The notes beneath the pieces were generated by a model. It was not told the origin of the DNA. It saw nothing but the letters and a program-made list of their open reading frames with translations, and ran no database searches. Positions 23,101-34,331 of a stretch of 64,000 bases of DNA are shown here, piece after piece. Both the position numbers and the translations under genes were made by a program. Within the stretch, counting starts at the first letter, position 1. Each line of letters opens with the position of its first letter. Source of the stretch: Diphasiastrum complanatum (taxonomy: Eukaryota > Streptophyta > Lycopodiopsida > Lycopodiales > Lycopodiaceae); NCBI GenBank assembly GCA_029204225.1, contig CM055101.1:44948180-45012179 (forward strand), read 5' to 3'.

Positions 23101-24616
23101 TATGATTACCGAGGCCAAAGAATGTCCTTATTTATATTTGCATTGCAAATAGGTCTCATGTGAGTTCTAAAAAGAAGAGTGCCACACGGATGCAATGTTG
23201 GAAATGCATACATAAGTTATTTTAGGCAAATTGTTTAATTTATTATGGCCAATTGGTAGGTAGATGCCTATTTATGCCCTTGATCACAAAATTATGACTT
23301 CGATTTGGATAAACTCTCTTATGTGAGCAAAATAACGTTAACAAGTGATGCGATGTTTGCTCTAGTTGCTATAATAGACAATTTGATAAAAAAATCACCC
23401 AAAGTGTAATTCCACTGCTTTATGTTTACACAACTATTAAACCCTACATTTATCCATGTGAAATGTGACTCTTAGTCGAACTTGGAATTTTTCTTCTTGT
23501 GGTAAATTCATACCTTGACAATCCCCATGCTAAACACATTTCTAGCAAGGTTTGGTATGTCTCTTGAGAGTTACAGTTATGGACATTAAAAAATCTATTT
23601 GCTTGGATGTTCTACGTGAATAATTTGTTGAGGATTGCAAACATGGATTATTCATGCAAAGTTGATTTTCGATGAGTAGTTGTTATCAGTTGTCTACAGT
23701 ATATTCACGCAAAATCAGTTATAGCATAGATTTCACATGGCATCATAGGAGGCTTCAACAAATTCTTGTTAGGTGTGGATATTCCACGTGTGGATAATTT
23801 ATCCAGTATCGACGCATCATCAAATTTAATTAATGTTGAGGATTGGGATTATTGCAAGTATTTATATTCTATGAGTTTTATGATTAAACAGGTTAGTTAC
23901 TTGTGTGGTAGCGCTATTGTGGTAGCTTGCCATATGTGAGATTAGCATGCCTAGCATCATTTTAGAAGAATTTTTTCTAGGTTGCCATCATATGCCATGC
24001 ATGGTTGTTGGAAGTTTATCAATAGATTTTGAAAAATGACAACAAAACTCGAATGTCTCCCCATAAAGGAATATGAAGCAACAAAAAAAACTAAATAAAA
24101 GTGAGTAAGCAATCAAAGTTGAACCACTTAACAATTCACTTTTAAATATATTTTTTTGTTGTTTTATGAATAATTGTGTTTCATGTCCAGAAGTACCAAG
24201 ATGTTTAAGATTCATTGAAGTGAAGTACCAAGTAGTTAAAGTAGTTTTAAGTACACAAAATATTGTGGAAGTGAGATATCAAATAACTTCAAAATAAAAT
24301 GGTGTACTTCAAAATTAAATGGTGTGCCATGGATGAAGGTTTCACAAAACAAGGTGCATGAAGGCCAGTCTTGCATAGCGCAACCACCAATATTACACGT
24401 ACATGTTTAAGTTCTTAATAATTTTAATTATGATATATTAAGTCTGTGAATGAAATCTGATATAAATAAGTTTTTGTTTTGTTTTGTTTTGTCTTGTCTA
24501 AGTCAACCTAGATGTTTTATAGTAGTCTATCCATTAGATTTGTAAAAGAATCCATAGCTTTACCAATTTGTATGTTAGAGTTAATGTGCACGTAACTACC
24601 ATTTGAAATAATCACA
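20195..24616. other. 3' flank of the RABA gene and intergenic region, no gene recognised
   Basis: The first few hundred bases are AT-rich and presumably contain the 3' untranslated region; I cannot place a poly(A) site. The rest is AT-rich with only short chance frames, including a purine-rich stretch at 21310-21590. No RT, integrase or host domain was recognised on either strand. Confidence 0.45.
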
Positions 24617-26257
24617 TCTCTCTCTCTCTCTCTCTCTCTCTCATGGATGCTTCTACGTTTATATTTACCCTACATTGCTACCAAACAAGTGGACAACAGA
24701 CGCACCATTGCCTCCTCAAAAATAAAATGTTTTAATTCAAGTAACTCTCTTTTGCATAAAAGGTCCTTTTTTAACTAAGGGGTTTTCCCTCCTTAAATTT
24801 AAAAACAGTATAAAATTTTAAAACTTAAAATCCTGACTAGAGGGAAATTAATGTTTCCTCCCTCGTGACCTTTCGGGAAATCACATTACATAACACCATA
24901 TAAGCATGCAGTTTCGAGAATCCTCTCTCACATCACCGTGAAGAGTTCGCTTGTCTCTCACACACATCAAGAGCGCCCTACCAGTTCCAGATTCGACTAC
25001 ATACTATTTTACGGTAAGCAACTCTTCATTGCTTTGGTATTCCAGCGCATTTTTTATGCTTCCGATTTTTTATGAGACTTCTCTGATTAATCGTTGGCTA
25101 TGGCTAAATTGTGCTCATAATGTAAAGCTTTGTATGAGTCCTGGGATGAATGTCCTAGCAATGGACATCTAACGAATCTCTGCATAGAATAAGCATGTGC
25201 ATTTTGCCTGACAGCGATGGACATAATGTACATAGTTACATCTCTTCAAATATGTTTAGGAGACAACGATGACTAGTTGCCTCCTCATATATAAGAATGC
25301 CTTTTCACTTGTAAGGGACAACGATGGAGTTGCTTTTTAGTAGTTGTTTTTTGGCTTCAAAGTAAACATTTATGAGTGCTTCTGTTCCCCAGCTAGCCCA
25401 CTCTCTTATCATCTACTTTCTGGTTCATACTCGAACCTAGCTTTATCGTACTCAAAGTAAAAGGTATGTTACCTACTGATACTTCACAAAGCAAGCAATT
25501 TAGCACACTCCGTGTACTCTATCTGAATGTTTTTACATACTCTTAAACGTTGCTATGGACTAAAAAACCTAATTTCTTGTCATTATGGTATAAAGAGAAA
25601 ACCTTTACGAAAAAACAACAATGGCAGCCTCTCAAGAGGCCTCGTCTACAAACATTCATGTATGACTTCTCGTTATCGATTTTGATGCGAATTCTAGGAA
25701 GCACGAACAAGAATGGGATGAGCAATTCTTTATATCTTAATATCTATATTCCTTCAACAACAATAAAAAAATTCTCCCTTTTTAAAACAAAAAAGACGAC
25801 TTAAGAAAAAGATACTACATCCATAAAGCAAAATCGACTAAATGATTCTTAAAGAAATCCTTGTCAAAAACCTAACAATAGGGATTCCAATAAAACGGTC
25901 ATAGACAGCATGGATATGCGTAAGATACGTAGTTTCTACGAAAAGGTCAGAATGGCATGGATCTGCCCTAATATCTTGTAGAAACATTGGAAATCTCTTA
26001 CTAATAATTAATCATGTCTATTCAAAGTAATGCCCTTATACCATGGTTGATATATGATTTCTGTATAGCATGGTTTTGCTCAGAAACAATCATACAATTA
26101 ATCATGGCAAAACTTAACCTTATTCTAATATGTGTTATTTTAGACTTTTGGTGAGATACAACTAGAAAGCATGGATAGGCTCATGAGTATGGACAACAGT
26201 GCGTGACATACCTTGTTCTGCAAGAGTCACTTGGGTTAGCATGACATGGATTTGCCC
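24617..26257 (+). repeat. Left direct terminal repeat of the RT element
   Basis: The repeat starts with a (TC)13 tract (24617-24642) followed by ATGGATGCTTCTACGTTTAT. It matches 29377-31489 in the same orientation over most of its length. Landmarks are TAACACCATATAAGCATGCAG, TTCGAGAATCCTC, the CACATCACC..TGAAGAGTTCGC segment, AATGGCAGCCTCTCAA and GGGTTAGCATG. The right copy has an extra stretch of about 450 bases near 30.2-30.65 kb, absent here. Homology ends near 26257, where the coding body begins. The repeat contains several GATGGAC words and GCATGGATATGC units. Confidence 0.8.
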
Positions 26258-26736
26258 TACCCACTACTTTTATCCCTTCTATTTCTGATGCTCCTTTATC
26301 ACCACACCTTTTAGTTTTTACTGATGACTTTGATGAGGATAGTGCCTCTCAGCTCGAGACCTTCTCTCAAGACATTTGCGACATTGATGACCTTTCTTCT
26401 TATGATTTCTACCAATCTAAAAGTTGTCAAGTCCCCTTTGTTCCCGGCAGAATCATCGAGTACAAATCCACTCTCACGTCATATAAACTTTGGAGTCTTC
26501 CTTCTGTCAATTTCCTTGCACCCATCTCTATCGATCTTTGGATCATGATGATTCATTTGACAGAAAAAGAAATACAAGTCTACAAGTTGGTCGTCTTGCA
26601 TAAAAATTCTTCACTTGAGACTCCTGTTTCTTTCCACACCATTATTCATATAAATAAATTCGAACCCTCTCGCTGCCCCTCTGAGAAACCTAGGCCAGAA
26701 TTAGAGGTCACTTTGAGACTAACTTCAATAGAATGA
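26245..26736 (+). pseudogene. N-terminal part of the RT element's coding body (unrecognised)
   Basis: A frame open for about 160 codons without an early ATG runs from about 26245 to a TGA at 26734. It contains an acidic stretch (DDFDEDSASQLETFSQDICD) and YKLWSLPSVNFLAPISIDLW. I recognise no domain and see no GIY-YIG endonuclease motif. Its place between the terminal repeat and the RT suggests the N-terminal part of the same polyprotein. A further broken frame near 26980-27270 has basic character (LLKRPSFSILQDKYFHNSN). Confidence 0.4.
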
Positions 26737-27794
26737 ACCTACACCAAAAAATTAGAATCTGGAACTAGAAAAGACATTTTTTCAAATGTATATGTGGTGA
26801 AAAATGCAAAAATAGCTCTTCCATCATTTGGTTTGACCATGCTATCTAGTTCATGATGAATAACCTAGTCAAGTTCTTTCCTGGTGCTTCCCTCCAAAAC
26901 CAATTAAATGCATTCTTCATGTGGCTACATAAACCTGCTAGGGATGTAAATCACACTTGACTTTTCTCTTTATCCACCAACACATGATTGATGCTTCCAT
27001 CGAATTTGCAAAAGACTCCTCTGCCAAACTTCTTGCACCTTTGGGAGACGCCGAAAATATTTGAGAAATAGAGCGCCTTCTAAAACGACCTAGCTTTTCT
27101 ATCCTCCAAGATAAGTACTTCCACAACTCGAATAAAAGAACTGGCTCTTTCAATCTTAACAATCCAAACTCAGTCATTCTGGATCAGGAACGTGAAAGAA
27201 GGTTTTCATATTTCAAAAGAAAAAAAAGGACAAAGCAGTGGCCCCAAAGATGATACACCAGTCAAAAAATTGAACTTTTACAAATCCTAAATCGATGTGC
27301 AGGACGAAGAAGGGACAATTAGAAGGGAAATCAGTACTTTAGCGACCGGCCAGTTCCAGTTTTTCACTAGCAGTGACACGTGGAGATTTTTTTTTGCATT
27401 TATGGTACCGTAATAGAGTTTTTGAAACTATCCATGTGAAGCACTTTTACGCTCACGTTTTACGCAGACTTTTTAGTATTGTAGATGAACTCTTTCATGA
27501 TATCACCTTTGACTTGTCATACCTACCAAATGTAAAATGTGAATGGTATTTTTTTTATGATGTTTTTTTGTGAATTTGATATAGAAAAATTACATTCCTG
27601 TCATTGTCTTACTTTTAAGCGTTCCAAAAATTTTATCTCATAAAAATTTGGTCATGTGATATGCACAGATTGTAATATTGTCAAAAGTTTGTTCTTACGA
27701 AAATCATTAAAAAAAGGCCTAAATCACATTACCTTAAGGCAAGCTAATGTGAATGAAGTTGCTTCGGTAACTTTATGATGGATGGTGTAAACTT

Positions 27795-29300
27795 ATGAAA
27801 CTTTTACCTTCTTATGCATATTTAGACAAAACGGCAAAAAAAGAGCATGTTGTTTTTGTAAATACATCGCATTGGGCTATATTAGAAAGGGTAAATGGCT
27901 TTATGGAAACACTACTACACCTTCTCAATATAGAATTGCCAATGATGAACTACAAAGGCTTACCAAATTTCTCTACATAAATGATATTGATAAAACACAA
28001 CACAACCCCTGTTTTATGTGTAAATTCTTTGCATGGAAAATGGCTATACAAAGACTCAACAATCTAGACTTTAGTCCTTTTTCCAATGAACAATCTGATT
28101 CTGTCGAGGATTCCCTATCATATATAATGGACATTACGACTAAGTTTTTACTAGAAATTTTCTTGGAAATTAATTCTCTACCATACCTCCTCTGCACCTA
28201 TGAAGCCCACAAGGATTCATTTAGATAGATTACCAATGTTCACGATTGCTGCTTTATCAGACTTGCCAAGTTTCTCACAGGAGCTCTTGGTATGATGTCA
28301 CCGTTCCTCATGGAAGGTGCAGGCCTTGAGACAAATACATACAAGAGTATCCTAGGAGTAAAAACAATTTTACATTGGCAATGTGAGTCATCTATGAATT
28401 TCTATCTAAATATACCTGCCTTGATTACCAATATATGGGTTGCAGATATTTCAAAATGTTACAAGAATATACCTCTAGATGGTCCAGAAGGATTGAAAAC
28501 TATCATGAAAAAGACAATATGCCTTCAAATAGTTCAAACATAATTTAATTTATTATAAATGGAATCACATACGCGAAATATTCAAATGGTCATGGAATAA
28601 AAAAACAATCAATGGAATGATCTCTTGATTGATAACTGCATCGTTAGACTAGGGAACAAAACTTGGAGACAAGTACGCAGTATACCTATAGGTTTTTTGT
28701 GTTCACCCACCTGGTGTAATTGGTATTTATACTTCTTTGAAGCACAATTTAAGAAGAGACTAGCCAAGCTAGGCCTCACCGCTTTTATGAGTGACTTTAT
28801 ACATTAATTCAGATACATTGATGACATATGTTTCATCAATAACCCTAATATCGAGCTCTTCATGGATAAAACACAGATGAGAACTCCTGAAAACCATTCT
28901 GGATTTACCCTTTAGAGTTTCTAGAAATAGAAAGGAAAACGTTAGAAGATAACATTACCATCTTTTTAAATATATCTTTTTGATCAAAATTCTGGTCTGA
29001 CACACCTCTCAAAGTTTGACAAAAGAAGAATATTACTCTTTCCATATTTGTAGTATATACATCTGGCTTCAAATATCGATCTATAATTCATATAAAGTTA
29101 TTGTTTTGCAGGTCATTGCCTCAATGTATTGTTGTAACAAACAAGATACGTTCATAAAAGAGGTCGGAATTTCGGTTGATGCTTTTCAAAAAACTGGTTT
29201 TATGAGGGATAAACCATGTCTCATTATCGATAATTTACTTATCTCTGATTTTTTTTCGGGTTTGTCTTACTCTCTACCACATGATGTTGATTGTCTTTTG
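27795..29300 (+). pseudogene. Reverse transcriptase of an unusual class (Penelope/telomerase-like motifs)
   Basis: The frame is largely one phase from 27872 to about 29045, with stops near 28226, 28541 and 28805 and a local frame change at 28545-28620. Ordered motifs: CKFFAWKMAI (about 28015), RWITNVHDCCF-type segment and GALGMMSPFLMEGAGLE (28270-28330), RT motif A ADISKCYKNIP (28442-28474), IPIGFLCSPTWCN (28682-28720), FRYIDDICFINN (28808-28843, catalytic pair in RYIDD), and KFDKRR (29012-29029) followed by a Tyr/Leu-rich thumb-like segment. A CY.NIP motif A with a YIDD box is unlike Copia (YVDD, VxxAFLNG), Gypsy or LINE RTs and nearer to Penelope-like and telomerase RTs. Class assignment is inference. 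No RNase H, integrase or protease is seen nearby. Confidence 0.7.
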
Positions 29301-29302
29301 GC

Positions 29303-29339
29303 GGGCAATTAGCTATCCCTTACGGGGAGCTAACTGCCC
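29303..29339 (+). other. 12-bp stem hairpin at the end of the RT body
   Basis: GGGCAATTAGCT and AGCTAACTGCCC can pair with one mismatch around a 13-base loop. The hairpin sits 38 bases before the CT tract that opens the right terminal repeat. Its location between body and repeat suggests a structural or end-formation role in the element RNA, but this is inference. Confidence 0.4.
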
Positions 29340-29374
29340 TCGAAGGAATTCACTAGCTACGGGACGGTTGGTGG

Positions 29375-29376
<2 letters not shown>

Positions 29377-29464
<88 letters not shown>

Positions 29465-31545
29465 GGATGCTTCTACGTTTATATATTACCCAGCTTTGCT
29501 GCCAAACAAGTGGATAACAGACGCACCACCGCCTCCTCAAAAATACAAGGTTTTAATTCAAGTAACTCTCTCTTGCATAAAAGGTCCCTTTTTAACTAAG
29601 GGATTTTCCCTCCTCAAATTTATTTACAAAATTTAAAACTTAAAATTCTAACTGGAGGGAAATCAATTTTTCCTCCCTTGTGACCTTCTGGGAAACCACT
29701 TTACATAACACCATATAAGCATGCAGTTTCGAGAATCCTCCCTCACATCACCATGAAGAGTTCGCTTGTCTCTCACACACAGCAAGAGCACCCTACCAGT
29801 TCCAGATTTGACTACATACTATCTTATGGTAAGCACCTCTTCATTGCTTTAGTATTCCAGCGCATTTTTAATGCTTCCGATTTTCGATGATACTTCTCTG
29901 ATTAATCGTTGGCTATGGCTGAATCGTGCTCATAACGTAAAGCTTTGTATGAGTCCTTTCTGGTTTGATGGATGAATGTCTCCAGATCTAACGGATCTTT
30001 GTATAGAATAAGCATGTGCATCATGCCTGGCAGTGATGGACATAATATACTTAGTTACATCTCTTCAACTATGTTCAGGAGGCAACAATGAACTACTAGC
30101 TGCCTCCTCGTATGTAGGAATGCCTTTTCACTTGTAAGGGACAACGATGGAGTTGCTCTTTAGTAGCTAAGTTTTTGGCTTCAAAGTAAACATTTATGAG
30201 TGCTTCTGTCTAGCGATGGATAGCTAGCCCACTCTCTTCACTTTTGATGATGGTTTTACAAAGTAGATGTGCTCTCCACGATGGACAACAAGCTCCATCT
30301 TCATTTTGTATATACTTTAAATGCAAACACCCACTATTGCTCAGCGATGGATAGTAGGATCACCTATACTTTGCTCTCTTACTATTTTTATGATTCAATA
30401 TGCTTACTATCCAGCGATGGGGGACAACAAGCCAAAGAAACTCTTGTTTGATGAATACGTTGTAGGTTTATACCTTCTACCATCCAACGATGGAGAGAAG
30501 GAGACTTTATGGCTCACTTGTAACAGAAAGTTATACTCTCAAATCTTGCAATGAATTGATACTCTCAAATGTCGCTTTATGCTTCTAGTCTCACCCTACG
30601 ATACTAAACTGTTATCGGTGCATGTGATAATGTAGCATCGTTTTTTACTATGGCCTGTTATCATCTACTTTTTGGTTCATACTCGAACCGAGCTTTATCG
30701 TACTCAAAGGAAAAGGTATGTTACCTACTGATACTTCACAAAGCAAACAATTTAACACACTTTGTGTACTCTATCTAAACGTTTTTACATACTCCTAAAC
30801 ATTGCTATGGACTAAAAAAACTAATTTCTTGTCGTTATGGTATAAAGAGAAAACCTTTACGATAAAACAACAATGGCAGCCTCTCAAAAAGCCTCCCTAC
30901 AAACATTCATGTATGCTTTCTCGTTATCGATTCTGATGCAAATTCTACGAAGCACGAACAAGAATGGGATGAGCAATTCTTTATATCTTAATATCTATAT
31001 TCCTTCAACAAAAAAAATAAATTCTCCCCTTTTAAAAAAAAAAGACTTTAGAAAAGATACTACATTCATAAAGCAAAATTGACTAAATGATTCTTAAAGA
31101 AATCCTTGTCAAAAACCTAATAGTAGGGACTTCAATAAAACGGTCTTAGACAACATGGATATGCGTAAGATATGTAGTTTCTACGAAAGGGTTAGAATGG
31201 CACGGATCTGCCCTAATACCTTGTAGAAACATTGGAAATCTCTTACTAATAATTAATCATGTCCATCCAAAGTAATGTCCCTATACCATGGGTGATATAT
31301 GACTTCTGTATATTTTGCTCAGAAACAATCATACAATCAATTATGGCAAAACTTAACCTTACCCTAATATGTGTTACTTTAGACTTTTGGTGAGATACAA
31401 CCGGAAAGCATGGATATGCTCAGGAATATCAGTAGTGTTTGACATACCTTGCTCTGCAAGGGTCACTTGGGTTAGCATGGCATAGATTTTCTCTAATACC
31501 AGCACACGTGTCCACACCAAGTCTTTTGCCTAAACAAAATGAAAA
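29377..31545 (+). repeat. Right direct terminal repeat of the RT element
   Basis: The repeat opens with (TC)43 (29377-29462) and then ATGGATGCTTCTACG, as in the left copy. It extends beyond the left copy's end, through CCAGCACACGTGTCCACACC at about 31500, a stretch also present in the minus-strand copy at about 1069-1100. Seven words of the form (G/A)(C/A)GATGGA recur between 30030 and 30500. Short frames inside, such as 30269-30451, look like chance. Long direct repeats around an RT body would fit an LTR-like arrangement or the tandem-derived repeats known from Penelope-like elements. Confidence 0.8.
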
Positions 31546-31990
31546 TGGTTAAAATTATTCATACTCTTTTTTATGCCTAAAAATGAACTGATACAGACCA
31601 ATTGCCCATAAACTGATCATCACGGCACTCGCCTTGATACAATAATATTAGGGCTTGTCCTATCGCTAGAACACTTCTTGTTTGGGAAGACCGAACTATG
31701 ATTCAAAATGCCATTTAAAGTTGTTAAGTAGTATAACTTCTTTTGGACATGAATAATAACTGAGGCTCAGCTATGACACTTGTCTTTCTCACTAAATTGA
31801 GTTCTGTGATTGTGTTTTGTGGGATGGTGGCAGGTATCAGCTGGACATCTTGAAAGTGGATATGCTTTATGGTGCTTTTTAGTACTGTAGTTTACTTTAA
31901 AGCTATATTTTATCTTGTTGGATTATGAATAAAGGCTTCAAAAGGTTTCAGTCTTGCTTTGTCAAGAGGAGCTAAATGTAGTCTTGTACC

Positions 31991-32830
<840 letters not shown>

Positions 32831-32835
32831 GTTGA

Positions 32836-33752
32836 TTGGCAATCAGAGAATCACAAGAGAAAAAAAAAATCCCTCCTCCTTTTCCTTTTGTTTTCTCAAC
32901 CATCCCTACTACGGCTCCAAATCCCTCTCCTGCTTCCTCTCTTTCGCCCATACCCTCCACTCCCGCAAACTCTATCTCTTCTCCTACTGCCACTACCTCC
33001 TCTACTCTTTCTTCCTCCTCTCCCTCTTTCACCCCTTCATCTTCATCCTTTTTGTATTCGTCTCTTTCAGCTAAATTTTTGTCTGGTTTCCCCTGCATTA
33101 TTGAGTCTCTTCAAGAGACCAATGTATCCTTGCTTGCATTAATCAAGCAACAAGCATTCCAAATCTCCACTCTGGAGAATACGGTCTTGGTTCTCCAGGG
33201 CAAAATTGGCATTCTTGAGGTTGATGTTACTTACCTCAAGAATGAATTGGAACCAGATAAAGAGGAAGAAGAAGGAAGTAACGATGCAAATTCAGAAGAT
33301 GTGGCAAAGCAGCTTCAAGAGCGGGTTCACTCTTTGGAGCAACAATTTCAGCAATCGAAGAGTTCTTGGGCTGACGTGCTCAAGGGATCTAAACAGGTTA
33401 TTTTTGAATCTATTCAAGAACATCAAAAAAGAGATTTCAAGGCCCTCAATGTTAGGGTTAGGGAGCTTCTTTTGCGGGTAAGGACCTTGTGGCTGAGGCA
33501 AATGCTTTCATTCATTCCACCTTTGGTTTCAAAGAGGATGTCATATCTGTTGCTTGGGTGGGTAAGCTCCAATCCACCACAGTGTTTCTACGTTTCAAGG
33601 ATGCATTGCTTTGCCAAAAGGTTCTACATAAAAGAGGTTGCCTAAAGGGATCTACTATTTTTATGGATGAAGACTTGACGCCCATTCAATGGACTAAGAG
33701 AAAGAAAATTATCGCAAATGCTAAGGCCAACGGTTTCCGGGCTCTCTTTTGA
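32836..33752 (+). pseudogene. LINE ORF1-like protein (coiled coil plus nucleic-acid-binding region)
   Basis: The frame from 32836 starts with a Pro/Ser/Thr-rich segment (about residues 10-80). A predicted coiled coil follows (ETNVSLLALIKQQAFQISTL..LQERVHSLEQQFQQ, about residues 95-180), then SSWADVLKGSK, a signature often seen before the RNA-binding domain of plant L1 ORF1. A frameshift at about 33450-33490 moves the sequence into the frame ending 33752 (AEANAFIHSTFGFKEDVIS..), which looks like an RRM-type fold. No ORF2 follows; the 3' end comes within 250 bp. So this is either a deleted LINE or an ORF1-only derivative. Confidence 0.6.
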
Positions 33753-33780
33753 GACGGACTTCCGGTCTTGGTTAAAATTG

Positions 33781-34211
33781 CAGAACTTGAAATTTCATAT
33801 TCTTCTCCCTCTCCTACGTGAGAGATGCTTTGAGCTATGGTCATTTACTTCCTCTCCTGCGTGAGAAATGAGTTTTTTTTTTTACAGAGCTTCTATTGAC
33901 GACATTGTCCCGTCCGAGTTCCATTTACTCTGTTGTATACCTTTTCATCTTATATGCCTTTTGGCATGGAAAAGACGTTAATAAAGCTTTCTTTCTTTCT
34001 TTCTTTCTCTCTCCCTCTCCTACATGAGAGATGCTTTGAGTTATGGTCATTTACTTCCTCTCCTGCGTGAGAGATGAGTTTTTTTTTTACAGAGTGATTT
34101 ACGTTTTAGTTTAGTTTTCTGTTGATGACATTGTCCCGTCCGAGTTCCATTTACTCTGTTGTACTCCTTTTCGTCTTATACGCCTTTTGGCATGGAAAAG
34201 ACATTAATAAA

Positions 34212-34216
<5 letters not shown>
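33781..34216 (+). repeat. Tandemly duplicated LINE 3' end
   Basis: Two units of about 215-230 bp (33781-34007 and 34010-34216) share CTCTCCTAC.TGAGAGATG, a T tract, TTGTCCCGTCCGAGTTCC and TTTTGGCATGGAAAAGAC. Each ends TTAATAAAGCTTTC and then runs into a TTTC or CT tract. This looks like a duplicated 3' untranslated region with an AATAAA-type signal and simple tail. Confidence 0.65.

Positions 34217-34273
<57 letters not shown>
34217..34273. repeat. (CT)n microsatellite
   Basis: About 28 CT units directly follow AATAAAGCTTT at the end of the LINE 3' region. The 67-bp duplicate overlaps its right edge. Confidence 0.95.
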
Positions 34274-34276
<3 letters not shown>

Positions 34277-34331
34277 AATTATTCAAAATTGCAAGGATCA
34301 ATTTCATGAATGACAAGATCTTGCAATTCAT
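34265..34331. repeat. 67-bp direct repeat flanking the LINE remnant, right
   Basis: Partner of 31991-32057, with the same order of words and roughly seven substitutions. Confidence 0.6.
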
